Both the position numbers and the translations under genes were made by a program. Below the pieces are notes generated by a model. The model ran no database searches. It was given only the letters and a program-made list of their open reading frames with translations, and was not told where the DNA came from. Of a stretch of 64,000 nt of DNA, positions 19,274-31,440 are shown one piece after another. The stretch lies in contig JAVGWX010000013.1 of the NCBI GenBank assembly GCA_036924085.1, positions 42,415,893-42,479,892 of the forward strand. The letters run 5' to 3'. Every line of letters begins with the position of its first letter. The stretch's first letter is position 1. The stretch comes from Ariolimax columbianus (Eukaryota > Mollusca > Gastropoda > Stylommatophora > Arionidae).

Positions 19274-22200
19274 ACAGCAGCAATGATTACAAGCAATGCT
19301 ATCACGGCATGGATCAAGGAACACACTGACTCTAACTAATTTAATGTGATGTCCACAGTGGTGGCCGTATAGACTTATTCACCTGTCTGATCGTGTGATC
19401 ACACTCTCAACTCTATCAAATGATGACTCTACCGAAACCTCACTTAGTGTCATTGATGGAAATGTGGGGAGTACAGGAGTTGGCCACCACACCTGATAAA
19501 AAGCTGAGGTCTTGTACATGACTAGTACAAGTCTCAGACACTGCATCATTGACAGCAGTGAGTGCTATTGGATTACCTTTGCCTCATCTCTCCACAATCA
19601 TTTACCTTGCATCTTTTTTAACACCTTCATCCATTAGCAGTCATATAACAATGTACATCTCTCTTTCTGTTCTTCCTCTCTCTCTCACTCTATCTCACTT
19701 CTTTGGTTTCTTGTTTCTCTGTACTATCAATAAACAAATTTGACTACCAACTAATGTGTGACAAAAATGAACTGTTGTAATCATATAAGAAATTCCAATG
19801 TTCATTGCCCACTGCTAGGAGCAACACAAAATACACAAGGAAGTAAAGCTCACGAACAAAAACTAGCCTTGAAAATCTGTCAACCGTAACGGCTATCCCA
19901 ACAACAAACTATTGGTTATGTCAAGTAAAGAATGTAAAAATACATTGCCAACTCGCTGTTCATACTCATGGATGTATCAAATAAAACAAACACTGCAGTC
20001 GGGGATGAAGTGGTAGAAACTTTACAATAAGAGAGAGATCTTAGCTTTTGTGAAATGAGGGTAGCCCTTGCTCGCTGTCTTGACCTAATTACATATTAAA
20101 GATAGGCAAATTTAGTTCCATATCAGTAATTACTGTCAAATATGAGGTACTAGAGACTTCATAGTTCGGATGCACACACGAATCTATACACTGACCAATA
20201 CGTCCTGATACCGCCTTAAAGACTACTGTCTGGGGTGGGAAAGGGCGAGCCTTTGTCAATAGAATCCAGAAAGAGAAACCTTAATTCGAACCAAAAACGT
20301 CAGCTTTTGTTAGAACCACTTCTTGTCCCTATGTCAAATTTTTTCTAACAGTAAATCAGGTTCTCAGTTACAGCTGGGTTGGCTGGAACATGTTGCAACC
20401 GGAGAGTAAACCGTGTACCTCAGCTAGAGAAGCAACCACTCTAACAACGTTACATACAACGTTCTATACTGTGGTCTTATAATGCATTCCTTACAATGTT
20501 TCCATGGAATTTTCACTTTTTCTTCTGCATATCTCATGAAATAATTGTTCCTTTGTGACAGAATGTTCAAAGATCTGCAAGTCAATAATGTTAGGACTGA
20601 CCTTATTCTGACACTAACAAGGATATTTTATTAATATTACAACATAGCATATATTACAACATAGCATATATTACAACATACCGAGTGGTCTGCCGGGGTC
20701 TTTGTATATGATACGGACACGGCCACTGCCTCACTGAAAGCATGTCGTAAGAAGCGACTAACTGTGTGACATGGCATAACACCGGCCATGGTTAGATGGT
20801 TTGTTTAGAGCACTATGTATAGCGCATAACAGGCTGCGGCGCTACTTTGCTATAGTCGATGGACTCGCACATCGCTTAACCACCCTCCGTAAGCGCTTGT
20901 CCCAAAGTAGCACTGCTAAGAAGGAAACCCTCATACTGGAGCTGGGATCTGTACGGGGGCATCTGCTCCTGTAGAAGAATGTCGACGAAGAACTATGCAA
21001 GGGATGAAATCCATAAAATGTAAAAATAAGTCATATTTAGAGTTATCCCATCATAAAAAATTCGCGTGAGAGATTCTGGCTTGGGCGTCTCCCCTCTTTA
21101 TCCAGGTACAACCTAGAACGAGTGAGCTATGGCCCTACACCAGAACCACATGGACGTGTACATTGGCATCTGTACACTGAAGGCGATAGGTGTTAATTAT
21201 CCACCCGACCAAATTTCTCACGCTTGCTGTCGTCCTCGTGCACGACATATGGGGAGGAACAGCTCGCGACCCCAGGCGCTCGCCTCGCGGCGATTGTGAC
21301 AGCAAAGCCGTGCTTATCACAAGAGCTGAACCTTGAACCTTGACCGGCGTCGAAGTCATGGAGCGAACTAGACAAGTAACTGGCAGAAGACAACACTGGC
21401 TGCTCCTGTAGCTGTTAATAGTAATGTTACAGTTAACATATATGCTGATGCCTGTTTGAACTAGCTCTGTTGTGGTAACAACGTCTTGCATATTGTTTTT
21501 AAAATGTTTCTAATAATATACATAAAATGCAACTCAATGTTATAAATTACCCAGGAGTAGAGTTTGTCTAGAATGCTGCATTAAACACACACAAACTATT
21601 AGAATGGTTTGCTTATTTGCGTGTAATTATTAAATTATGTATATTATTGTGATGCATTTATTACTTCCCTTTCTTTTGAATATATAACCATTGTGACGAA
21701 GTAAACATTGTCCATGTAAATACAGTTCACTACTAGGCGTGAAACTATTATCTAGCTAACCGAAGATTATGTGCTGAGAGTTGGGTATGGTTAAGCGTGC
21801 TTATATTGCGTGTGTGCTACTTCATAAATGGTTCAGCGTTGGATATAATGAGTATATGTAAGCAAAGGTATGTAAACTTTCTTGTTATACATTTCTCGAA
21901 GATTGTTAAGGTCACTGTGCAAATCCAAAATTTAAACTGTACTTGTTCAAAAACAGCACACCCATTACTATCATTATAATAACAACAGTGATATAGAATC
22001 GTGCATGTTCACAGCTGGCTGAATAAATGTAAATGTAATATTCAAAATATGTCATTTGAAATACGTAAAAATCAAACTGAATCTTATTCCAGTGTGTGAA
22101 TTTTCATTGTTAATTTTTTAGTTTGCAACATGCATAAGTTGGCATGTTCAAGAATGTAAACAAACAGCTGCTAAAGTACACATTCATGCTGTCATGTGTA

Positions 22201-22340
22201 TTGATGAAATTGCATGTTGTACACATTTGGTATATCCGAATAATGGCGCTATTAACAGACACAAAAAGGCAAATGCCTGGTAGTAATATATACCTTATTA
22301 TATCAGACATATATTTGCACATATGGTCGGCACTACATCT
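19274..22340. other. Spacer, no supported gene
   Basis: No coding region is recognised over 3 kb. Three short units of TATTACAACATAGCA lie at about 20635-20685. A stretch at 20735-20765 containing GTCGTAAGAAGCGACTAA is reminiscent of 5' regions of some invertebrate LINEs, but no frame supports this. A GC-richer island at 21220-21370 has open frames without recognisable motifs. The duplication partner of 19853 onward would lie past the window end. Confidence 0.5.
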
Positions 22341-22600
22341 TGTGCTGAATACATTTCGAGGCAGAAAATAAATTGGTTTGGTCATCTCATGAGAATGCAC
22401 CCTCATCATCTTCCACTTGTGGCTTACATTGCTGGTAGATCAGGCTACAGGGTAAGGGGATAGCCGCGAGGTAGGTGGATAGATAACATTACAGTGATTG
22501 TGCAATGACAAGGGCTCATTATGACCGACGCAAAGCACTTAGCGCAGGATAAACGACTTAAGCGCCTCACAACGCTAAACGGCACAAGTGGAAAGAAAAC
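22341..22600 (+). mobile_element. LINE-D 3' fragment
   Basis: The plus strand reads RQKINWFGHLMRMHPHHLP and VAYIAGRSGYRVRG, then a stop in the GRPRRRWID region. It is homologous to the minus-strand piece at 26775-27326 and to 48-704. Short, decayed 3' end. Confidence 0.6.
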
Positions 22601-23107
22601 TAACTAGCTAATTTGCACATGCACATATTTCTTTGTGTGTGTGTGTAAGCTCTACATTATAGATGAATTTAATAAACATTATGACACATTTTACATACTG
22701 TTCCTGGTGGTTTTAAAAAAAATGCAGCTTTAGAATTGCTTGTAGAACCACTTTGTTTGGTTTTGTTGTTGATGCAACAATTTAGCTACTTCAAACTCAG
22801 TAGGAGGTTGGTTTATTTTTAAATGTTGGAATGACCAAACCTAAGGCTTTGAGAGTCTTCAATGCTATTGAGGTTAACATGTTCACAGCCTGATAATATG
22901 CAGGAACTTAAAGACTGGTGTTGATGTGTTAACTTGTGGATAGTAAGATTCTATGTAGTAGACATTAAAACTTGGTGTCAGTCTGCTAACATGTGAATAG
23001 TAAGATAATATGTAGACTCTTAAAATGTAGTTCTGGGCTGTTGACGTGTGGTTAAAGTGATCATATGTAGGACATTAACGCTCAATTTTGGTCGACTAAC
23101 ATGTTTA

Positions 23108-23455
23108 AAATCTTCTTTCTACTTTGCTTTTAGGATCCTTTGGTCATGTTATATCTACAGACCAGTTGTCATGATGATGTATGTAGTCTTCACCAGATCA
23201 GAGTTGCTGCACAGCAACTATTGCCTCAGCTCCGCACTCTCTGATTACGTCTGACATCTCACTTCACTACAAACGAAGTATTCCTGTAGAATATTTTCAG
23301 AATTATGTTCCCCTGTTCCACATGGGCACTCATCAGTGTATGAGATCTTGAGTCAGTATAGATTTTCTAGTATTCTGCAGTGTCCAGTTTTTAAGTGAAA
23401 TAAGGTAATTTGTTGGTTTCTTTTGAGATAGTAAATTCTCTCCATTGGTGTATTT
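23108..23455 (-). mobile_element. RNase H LINE 3' fragment in satellite
   Basis: Homologous to the 3' part of 17820-18467 (matching TTGGTCATGYTATATCTRCA and the CCACATGGGCACTCATC region), but more diverged. The residual minus-strand frame includes LKRNQQITLFHLKTGHC. It interrupts the 55-bp satellite. Confidence 0.7.
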
Positions 23456-24889
23456 AATGATATCTGCTGATGTTTTGATGTCTCTATGTCAGTAGTAAGA
23501 TAGTATGTAGCACAGTTAAGCTCGGTATCAATCTGTTTACATGTAGATAGTAAGTTAAATGTGAGATTTACTTTGCAGGGCTGGTCAGCTAACATGTAGA
23601 AAGTAAAATAAAATGTAGGACATCAATGTCCAACATCGGTTTCTTAACATGAGGGTAGTAACATATTTTATGTAAGACATTAAAGATTGGTGTCCATCTG
23701 TTAACATGTAGATCTTAAGATACTATGTACCACACTAAATCTGGGCATCGATCTATTAAAACATGGATAGTAAGAGATTATATAGGACATTCAAGTCGAC
23801 ATACAGCTGTTAATATGTGGATAGCAAGATATTATTTAGCACAGCTAAGTTCGATGGTGATCTGTTAAACTATGGATACTAAGATAAAATGTTGAATATT
23901 ACTTCTCAGGGTAGGTCTACTAACATGTGAATCATGAAATACTCTACAGTATATTAATGCTTGGGTTCCATCTGTTGACATGTAGATAGTTAGCTACTAT
24001 GTAGAACATTAAATTGTGGCATCAGTATGTTAACGTGTAGATAGAAAGATGCTATTTAAGACATTATAGCTTGATGTTGGTCTACTATCAGGGATATTTA
24101 GAAAATATGTAGGACGTGAAAGCTTGCTGTGCCAATAAGTGGATAGTACAATATAATCTAGGAAAATCAGCTTTCTGTCAGTCTGTTAAGCTGTGGATAG
24201 TAAGATATTATGTAGGACAGTAAAGCTTGGTGCCGGACTGTTGACATGGGGACAGCAAATAGCGTGTAGGACATTAAATGTACTGTTGTCCTGTCAACAT
24301 GCGGATAGTTAGACACTATTTTTTACTCTAGAGCTTGTTGACAGTCTGTTAACATGTCGATTGAAAGATAATACGCATGACTAACACTCAGTGTTCTGCT
24401 GGCAAGTGGATTCTAAGATAAAATGTAGGACATCAAAGCTCGGTAAAGGTCTGCTGTGGGATCTTAGTGTGGGACATTAATTAACAGGGTCTGTTAATAT
24501 GTGGATAGTAAGATACTATCTGAGACAGTAAAGCTCATTGTCAGTGTACATCTTTTGTCATGCAAATATTAAGATAATATATAGACCATTAAAGCTCAGT
24601 GCCTTTCTCTTTACATGTAGAAAGTAAGATACTATTTTTATCAGTAAGGATCAGTGTAGGTCTGTTAATATGTTGATAGAAAAAAACTATTTATTACATG
24701 AAAGCTCATTGTTGGTCTGTTAACATGGGGACAGCAGGAAACTTTAGGACATTCATTGTCAGTGTCTGTCTGTTAATATGTTGAAGGCAAGATATTATAT
24801 AAAACATAAAATACATGATATACAGGACAGTAGAGCTCACATTTAGTCTGCTAACATGTGAATAGGAAGATACTATATAGGACCTTAAA

Positions 24890-25135
24890 GCTGGGGGTTG
24901 ACTTACATCTTTTGTCCCGCTGATACTGATACTATATGGGACCTTAAAGCTCGGGGTTGGCTTACATCTTTTGTCATGCTGATACTGATACTATATAAGA
25001 CCTTAAAGCTCGGTGTTGGCTTACATCTTTTTGTCACGCTGATACTAAGATACTATATAGAACCTTAAAGTTCGGTGTTGGCTTACATCTTTTGTCATGA
25101 TGATACTAAGATACTATATAGGACCTTAAAGCTCT
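24890..25135. repeat. 60-bp homogenised subarray
   Basis: About four units containing GACCTTAAAGCTCGG, TTGGCTTACATCTTTTGTCA and TGATACTGATACTATAT, each about 60 bp and much more alike than neighbouring satellite units. A local recent amplification of the 55-bp satellite. Confidence 0.8.
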
Positions 25136-25219
25136 GAGTGAATCTGTTAACATGGTGACTGTAAGATACTATGGGGACACTAATGTTCATGAATGGCCGT
25201 AACTTAACTGCATTGTACT

Positions 25220-25480
25220 GGTTTAGAAGGCTCTTCAGAGTCTATATACAACCAGTTTATTTCTATTTGTGAATGCATTAACTGACTCTACTTCTACTAC
25301 ATCCTGCGGCAATGCATTCCAAGAATTAACCTCTCTCTTACTTAAAAACATATTTCCTAATATCTAATATGGACCTATCTTTAAACAATTTGTAACTGTG
25401 CTCTCTTGTTCTTGTAGTCGGCCGTGCTTTGAAAAACTTGGTATAGTCTAATTTATCTTTTTCATTAATTAATTATAAAA
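25220..25480 (-). mobile_element. CR1/L2-like LINE 3' end
   Basis: Minus-strand homology to 17560-17796: LDYTKFFKARPTTRTR, then a segment like LDIRKY, then SWNALP. The short 3' end interrupts the satellite and carries a single-base insertion relative to 17172-17796. Confidence 0.65.
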
Positions 25481-25740
25481 GATCCCGTCAAGCTATGCGG
25501 CGCATAGGAAATATTGTATTAGGCCCATATTATTCTGTAACCACCAGCATATAGTGGATGATGTGGTCAGCATCACACGAACCGCCTTTACGTCCCAGAT
25601 TTTTCTGGTACCCAATTTCTGTGGCTGGGTCGACCATAGGGGCCGGTTTGTGATTAGAGAAAAAACAAAATGAATTTATACACTTGTATTAAGTCACCAG
25701 TCTGTTAACACGTGGTCGCTAAGATACTGCGTAGGAGAGT

Positions 25741-25995
25741 TTGTTTGTTTGCTTTTTTGGCGTTCACTTTATTTCTCTATACCCCAAGGTGGTGTGCGTT
25801 GCACTTTGTTTTTATTTTGTGCCTGTTGGCCCAGTGCATCCGACTTTGGCATGCATTTTATCTTACGGTCTGCTTCCTCCTGCATTTTCTAAGAGTTTGC
25901 TTCACCAGGGTAACGGCCAGTGCTGTGATGGGGATCGAACCCAACACCTTCGGAATGTGAGCCGTGTCATTTAACCACTAGCTCTCGCCATCCCC
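25741..25995 (-). mobile_element. SINE-A, minus strand
   Basis: Reverse complement of the SINE at 14535-14787. The B box reads GGGATCGAACCC on the plus strand (25931-25942), and the shared module is near 25815-25850 (GTCGGATGCACTGGGCC on the minus strand). The A-rich 3' end is at 25741-25760. Diverged from the other two copies, so an independent insertion. Confidence 0.8.
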
Positions 25996-26119
25996 ACTTG
26001 GGATCGTAAAATCTTCATCAGTCTAGATTTGTTGAAATGTGGATACAAAGAAACCGCAGAACAACAAAGATTGGTGTCAGTCTATGAACATGTGCATATA
26101 AAGTTTGTAGGTGTGACCA

Positions 26120-26650
26120 TTATATCATCGTGCTGGTCTGTTAACATGGGGATAGATAACATTATATCTTGGTGCTGGTCTGTTAACATGGGGACAGATG
26201 ACATTATATCTTGGTGCTGGTCTGTTAACATGGGGACAGATGACATTATATCTTGGTGCTGGTCTGTTAACATGGGGATAGATGACATTATATCTTGGTG
26301 CTGGTCTGTTAACATGGGGACAGATGACATTATATCTTGGTGCTGGTCTGTTAACATGGAGACAGATGACATTATATCTGGTTGCTGGTCTGTTAACATG
26401 GGGACAGATGACATTATATCTTGGTGCTGGTCTGTTAACATGGGGACAGATGACGTTATGTCTTGGTGCTGGTCTGTCAACATGGGGACAGATGACATTA
26501 TATCTCGGTGCTGGTCTGTTAACATGGGAACATATGACATTATATATTGGTGCTGGTCTGTTAACATGAGGACAGATGACATTATATCTCGGTGCTGGTC
26601 TGTTAACATGGGGACAGATGACATTATATCCCGGTGCTTGTCTGTTAAAA
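26120..26650. repeat. 42-bp satellite subarray, about 12 units
   Basis: Highly regular 42-bp units built on CTGGTCTGTTAACATGGGGA and CAGATGACATTATATCTTGG. They are derived from part of the 55-bp unit (GTTAACATG and GATAGT parts are recognisable). Because 42 is divisible by three and the unit lacks stops in several frames, long repetitive open frames exist on both strands; they are not genes. Confidence 0.92.
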
Positions 26651-26774
26651 TAGGGGACAGTTAGACACTTTGTAGGACGTTAAAGCTCGGTATCAGTTTC
26701 TTTACATATGGAAAGAAGAGTACTATGCTAGTTAGTTAGTTTAGTCAGTTTTTTTCCACATATGTCGTTGAACG

Positions 26775-27326
26775 TTATGGGATTCTTAATTCGTCTATCC
26801 GCCCCAAGTGCGTTGTGTCGGTCAATGTGAGCCCGTGTCGCTGCACAATCACTCTATCATCTATCCACCTACCTCACAGCCGCCCCCTTGTACTATAGCC
26901 AGATCTGCCAGCACTGTAAGCCATCAGTGGAATCTGATGAGGGTGCATTCTCATGAGATGACCAAACCAACTTATTTTCTGCCTAGAAGTGTAAACGGCA
27001 CAAGACGTAGTGCCGACCATACTACGAATGTCGTTTATCCGCATTTCGTCTTTCTTGATAACACTGATGACCTTCCATTCACAAGTGGAAATTCTGCTTC
27101 CACATGCCCTAGACAGAGACCATGTTTCACACTGGTAGCTCAGAGTCTGCATGAATATACTGTTTGTCAGTTGTTCCTTTTTTGCCAAACTAATGCTCGT
27201 GTGCCTAAGCCGTGGTGACAGCCGATAAGTTACCGCAGATTCTTTATGACACCTAGTCTCAATTTCCTTGTTGATCTTGCCGTCTGTGGAAAATATACTG
27301 CCCACATACTTGAACTCATTGAAATA
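26775..27326 (-). mobile_element. LINE-D RT thumb fragment
   Basis: Minus-strand frame FNEFKYVGSIFSTDGKINKE, CETWSLSRACG, KISWFGHLMRM and AGRSGY, the thumb and carboxyl part of a LINE reverse transcriptase. It is joined on its right to an I-LINE insertion whose target duplication begins at 27327. Confidence 0.75.
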
Positions 27327-27339
27327 CTATGTTGGATAT
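27327..27339. repeat. I-LINE copy 2, left target-site duplication
   Basis: CTATGTTGGATAT is repeated exactly at 30152-30164. The right copy sits in satellite sequence (compare ACTATGTTGGATATTAAATC at 30808). Confidence 0.85.
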
Positions 27340-27363
27340 CTTCTTCTTCTTTTGCGTACACAG

Positions 27364-29673
27364 TCAGACAGTAACCATTATTTTTTCGAAAAAAGCGGCG
27401 GTCATCCTGAGACTCTCGCCACTACCATAGAGCTTGTCTTGCAGTTCCACTGGCAATGGCCACATCTGCTCTCTCTGATCCTCGTATGTCGGGCAGTTCT
27501 GCAGCAGATGTTCAGTGGTCATTTTACCAGTACCGCACGGGCATTCGTCGGTACACCCTATCTTCAATTTGTTGAATAGGTGGTACCTCAGTCTGTTGTG
27601 GCCAGTGCGAAGTCTGAAGACAACGACCTGCTCTCTTCGGTTCAACTGGTAATAGGCATCGTTTTTGGTGTAACCAGTATGTTCGGTTTCCCATTTGGTC
27701 ATGTATCTGGCTTTGATAAGCCGTTTTGACTCTTCGTACGTCATACTGGTATCTGTTTGTGGTAGCCTTGCACCTTCTTTTGCCAGTCTGTCTGCCTCCT
27801 CGTTGCCTTGGATGTTGCAGTGTGACGGAACCCACTGTACCACTACCCTTTTTGGTGCGGACTGCTGGCACAGTTTGCAGAGTGCTGCTCTTAAGTCATT
27901 AAGCTCAGTGTTTTTCTGGCTTTTTAGCGCTGTGACTACGGCGAGAGCATCTGTCAGCAGGACTATATGGCTCTCATTTTCACTGTGTGTTACCATTTCT
28001 TCCACTGCCGCCCTCAGTGCCTCTGCCTCCGCTCTGAAATTGCTTGTGTACTTACCAGTAGCGAATGACAGTGCTATTTTTCTGCCATTTGGTAGGTTCA
28101 GGAATGCTCCTGCCCCTCCGTTCTGTGTAGTGTTTGTTACAGAACCGTCGGTGTATGCATGGGTCCAGTCCATGCTTGGGTAGCTTTTCGTTATGAAGCT
28201 TAGGGTAATGTCTCTCCTTTCTTTTTCAGTCTGGCAGTTTTTGTTTGCAATACCTGGTATATTTTCTACCACCTCTGGAAATATATCCTGCCTCCAAGTA
28301 GGTTTTCGTACAGTAGTGATGGGTTTTGGTGTTGTTAGTGCGTTTATGGGCTCTTCGTGCATCTTTGCTTTGGCTATTTCTGCAAAGTTTCTCCGCTTTA
28401 GTTTCCCATTTCCCAAATTGTTTAGTCTCTGGTACATTGGATGGTCCGTCAGTTTTCGGAGTTTCTCTGACTGCAGCTGGGCTCTGCAGTCTCTTCTATC
28501 GGTCATGGATTGCAGTTTTGTAATCTTTTCAAGTTCTACAATTGGCGTTGACTTCATGCCACCTGTTATAATTCTCATGGCTTGGTTTTGAAGTTTGTTA
28601 ACTTTATCGAAGTTCGCCTTTGCTGCTGTTGTCCATGCCGCAATGCCATACTCGAGAACTGGTCTCACTCTTCCAGTGTACAGTTTCTTTAGTATGCCTT
28701 CGTCTGCTCCCCAGCTTGTGCCAGCAAGTTTCCTCATGATCGCCATTCTTTCTCTGGCTTTCATTCGGTTTCTCTCAATCTGACTTTTCCATGTCATGCG
28801 CCAATCAAATGTGACTCCCAGATAGGTTGGGTTGTCGTTTGGCTGAAGGATTTTGCCATTTAGACTTAATTTGGTACTTTGGGGTTTTAATGAGAGCGAG
28901 AATATTGTGCACGTGGTATTCTCCTCGTTTATTTTGACCAGCCATGAGTTCGCCCACTCTTCCAGCGATGTTAGGGCCGTCTGCATCCGATTTCTTGCTA
29001 TGGTGAGATTCTTTTCAGAGGTCCACATAGCCAGATCGTCTGCAAACATTGAGCTATGGACTCTTCTTGGTATATTCTCTGTAATATCGTTTATATATAC
29101 CAGGAAGAGTGTGGGTGACAATACTCCCCCTTGGGGTACTCCCTGCTCGAGTGTCACCTTTTTGCTCATCTGCCCTTGTACTTGGACTCTGGCCGTTCTT
29201 TGTTTGAGGTAGTGGTTGATCCACTTGTACATCTTCCCACAGACATCACTTCTTCTTAGCTTGACTCTAAGTCCATCCTTCCAGACTTTGTCAAATGCCT
29301 TTTCCAGATCCACCCAAACAGCTACTGTGTGTTTCTGTGCCTGGTAGGCATCTTCTATCTCCTGGGCTATGAGGATGACCTGGTCCTCAGTGGATCTGTG
29401 CTGTCTAAAGCCGGCTTGCTGTGGAATTAGTATTCGTTTTTCTTCCAGATGCCACATCAGTCTGGTGTTTATCATCCGTTCCATCAGCTTGCCGACACAG
29501 CTCAGTAGGCTTATAGTCCTGTATCCATTTGGATCTGTTTTGTCCTTTCCTGTTTTTGGTACTGGTACCAGTATTGCATCTTTCCATGCCTGTGGTACAA
29601 TTCCCCTTTTCCAGCTTTGGTTTAGGACCGATAGCAGTTTCTTCTTCGCTGTTTGGCCCAGCCCCATCAGCAT
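27364..29673 (-). CDS. I-LINE RT-RNase H ORF (copy 2)
   Basis: A 769-codon frame from MLMGLGQTAKKK through RT motifs QAGFRQHRST, VDLEKAFDKVW, QGGVLSP and FADDLAMW to RNase H (WTHAYTDGS, RAEAEAL, TDALAVV, SHCNIQGNEEAD), the CCHC-like ECPCGTG motif and the natural carboxyl end FFEKIMVTV. This end shows where the family stop lies, unlike copy 1. The first RT motif is in the preceding frame (29682-30131) because of a frameshift. Probably inactive without endonuclease. Confidence 0.88.
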   Translation of the reverse strand: MLMGLGQTAKKKLLSVLNQSWKRGIVPQAWKDAILVPVPKTGKDKTDPNGYRTISLLSCVGKLMERMINTRLMWHLEEKRILIPQQAGFRQHRSTEDQVILIAQEIEDAYQAQKHTVAVWVDLEKAFDKVWKDGLRVKLRRSDVCGKMYKWINHYLKQRTARVQVQGQMSKKVTLEQGVPQGGVLSPTLFLVYINDITENIPRRVHSSMFADDLAMWTSEKNLTIARNRMQTALTSLEEWANSWLVKINEENTTCTIFSLSLKPQSTKLSLNGKILQPNDNPTYLGVTFDWRMTWKSQIERNRMKARERMAIMRKLAGTSWGADEGILKKLYTGRVRPVLEYGIAAWTTAAKANFDKVNKLQNQAMRIITGGMKSTPIVELEKITKLQSMTDRRDCRAQLQSEKLRKLTDHPMYQRLNNLGNGKLKRRNFAEIAKAKMHEEPINALTTPKPITTVRKPTWRQDIFPEVVENIPGIANKNCQTEKERRDITLSFITKSYPSMDWTHAYTDGSVTNTTQNGGAGAFLNLPNGRKIALSFATGKYTSNFRAEAEALRAAVEEMVTHSENESHIVLLTDALAVVTALKSQKNTELNDLRAALCKLCQQSAPKRVVVQWVPSHCNIQGNEEADRLAKEGARLPQTDTSMTYEESKRLIKARYMTKWETEHTGYTKNDAYYQLNRREQVVVFRLRTGHNRLRYHLFNKLKIGCTDECPCGTGKMTTEHLLQNCPTYEDQREQMWPLPVELQDKLYGSGESLRMTAAFFEKIMVTV

Positions 29674-29681
29674 TTCGTTTG

Positions 29682-30131
29682 TTATCCCGTCTTTTCGGGG
29701 GGAGTTTTCCTTTTCTTTAGTGTTCTCATAGCCTCTTCCATTTCGCGCATTGTTAGTTTGGCCATCATGTGCTCTTCAGGAGCCGTATTTATGTTTTCGT
29801 GTCCCTTTAGCTCTTCGCTAATGTCTGTATGCTTATCTGCAGGGACCTCGATGTGGTTTGCTCTGGCATAGTGATCGACAAAGGCGTTTGCGGCTTTCTT
29901 ACCTGTGATCAAATTCTCGCCCTGCTTGATAGTAATTTGTTTATTTGACGGGGTTTCGTCATTCATGGCTCTGACTAGCTTCCATAGCTTGTTCCCTTCT
30001 TTGTCCAGGTTTAGACTTTCCGTTTTATTTTTCCAGCTTTCTCTTGCTGTTTGCTTGAGAGTGTGTTTGTACTTCGCCGCGGCGGCTTTGAGGGCGATGT
30101 TTGCCTCCATGGATTTTTCTCGTTCTGCCAT
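29682..30131 (-). pseudogene. I-LINE linker ORF (copy 2)
   Basis: A 149-codon minus-strand frame covering the linker upstream of RT (SWKNKTESLNLDKEGNKLW, REMEEAMRTLKKRKTP). It stops at the frameshift near 29695, where a run of Gs replaces the KSPGKDG codons. Confidence 0.8.
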
Positions 30132-30151
30132 GTTCCTAGCATTTGTTACTG

Positions 30152-30164
30152 CTATGTTGGATAT
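30152..30164. repeat. I-LINE copy 2, right target-site duplication
   Basis: Exact copy of 27327-27339, next to the truncated 5' end. Confidence 0.85.
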
Positions 30165-30244
30165 GAAATCTCAGAGTTAGTCTGTTAACATGTGGATAGT
30201 AAATATTATGTAGGATATTAAATCTCAGTGTTGATCTGTTAACA

Positions 30245-30735
30245 TCATCATCATCAGTCCCATAACCTAGAAGGTCATTGAGGCACCGTTATTGCAGTTT
30301 GTAGTATCAGCTCTCACCATGCAACAACAGTGTGTCTTGGGCTGCTACAAACCTGAGGGAGCCCATTTCTCTCCAGGTGGCAGTTCATTATAGTTGTGTC
30401 TAAATTTCATACAACAGAGCTGACACTGTCTTTAGCTAGGGCGAAGGGCGCCAATCACGTCGTTCAGCCATGTAAACTAGACCATGAAATATGACACATG
30501 TTTAAGCGTAGTGCTATTCATATAGCCGATGTCCAATTCCAGGAAGAAAATACAAAGCGATCAAATTAACCAGTCCAAATGGAAAACAACAACACATTTC
30601 CTAGAACACAAGCGTAAGTCGTCAACCAGTGTGAATTCCTGGCAAATCCATGGTCTGGCGGCATCTGTAATGAACTAAAACAGAAGAGCAATGTAGAACC
30701 ATAGCCAATTATAGTGCCATCTTTGCTGCTCTCAA
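30245..30735. other. Unassigned insertion in the satellite
   Basis: About 490 bp unlike the flanking 55-bp repeat, starting with an ATC run (30244-30257). No open frame or recognised motif. Satellite resumes at about 30738. Probably a non-autonomous repeat, identity unknown. Confidence 0.45.
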
Positions 30736-31440
30736 CACTTGGATAGTAGATACTATGTAGGATATTAAATCTCAGAGTTAGTCTGTTAACATGGTGATAG
30801 TAAATACTATGTTGGATATTAAATCCCAGTGTTGGATCAAATCTGTTGACATACAGATACTATGATGATGCTATGTAGGACAATAAAGATAGATGTTAGT
30901 CTGCTAACATGGATACAGTAAAATGCTATGTAGGACAATAAAGATAGATGTCAGTCTGCTAACATGGATACAGTAAAATGCTATGTAGAACAATAAAAAT
31001 AGGTATCAGTCTGTTAACATGGATACAGTAAAATGCTATGTAGGACATAAAAGCTCGGTAAGGTCTGTTAATATGATGTTAATATGTTGCCTGGTGGAAA
31101 GTAAGATTCTATGTAGGATATTACAGGTTATTGTCAGTCTTTTTATATGCAAAATGTAAGATTCTATTTTTACCAGTAAGTCTCTGTGTAGGTCTTATAA
31201 ACATGTGTATAGTATATTACTTAGGATATTAAAGATTGTTGTCAGTCTGTTACCATATAGGCATCAAGATAACATGAGTTCACTAACAAACGGTGTCACT
31301 CTGTTATAAATGTGGAAAGTAAGATATTATATAGGACATTCAAATTCAACATTGGTCTGTTAGAAATTTGGATAGTAAGATATTATGTAGGACATTCAAA
31401 TTCAACATTGGTGTGTTAGAAATTTGGATAGTAAGATATT

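Larger units (their letters stand above)
1..19852. repeat. Left copy of large direct duplication
   Basis: This block matches 47845-64000 in the same orientation, element by element. Position 1 corresponds to 47845 and position 19852 to 64000. The offset shifts in steps (47844, 47793, 47829, 47869, then 44030-44148) as indels accumulate, including a 51-bp deletion in the right copy, AT and CT microsatellite length changes, a 3839-bp net excess in the left copy around the I-LINE, and 46-bp repeat number changes. The match reaches both window edges, so the true ends are not visible. It is either a recent segmental duplication or two alleles assembled in tandem. Confidence 0.97.
27340..30151 (-). 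mobile_element. I-LINE copy 2, 5'-truncated
   Basis: Minus-strand I-LINE of 2812 bp with a GAAGAAGAAG tail at 27340-27352 and perfect 13-bp target duplications. The 5' truncation falls within the linker between endonuclease and RT. It is very similar to copies 1 and 3, hence young. A small insertion of Gs near 29695 shifts the frame between the linker and RT. Confidence 0.93.

Noticed and set aside
21135..21491. 118-codon minus-strand frame in the GC-richer part of the spacer
   Set aside because: No recognisable motif and no supporting context; length is within chance for this base composition.
26082..26624. 180-codon repetitive minus-strand protein
   Set aside because: Produced by a 42-bp satellite with no stop in phase; other frames on both strands are equally open.
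26120..26650. CRISPR-like regular array
   Set aside because: Units are directly contiguous without unique spacers, and the genome context is animal.
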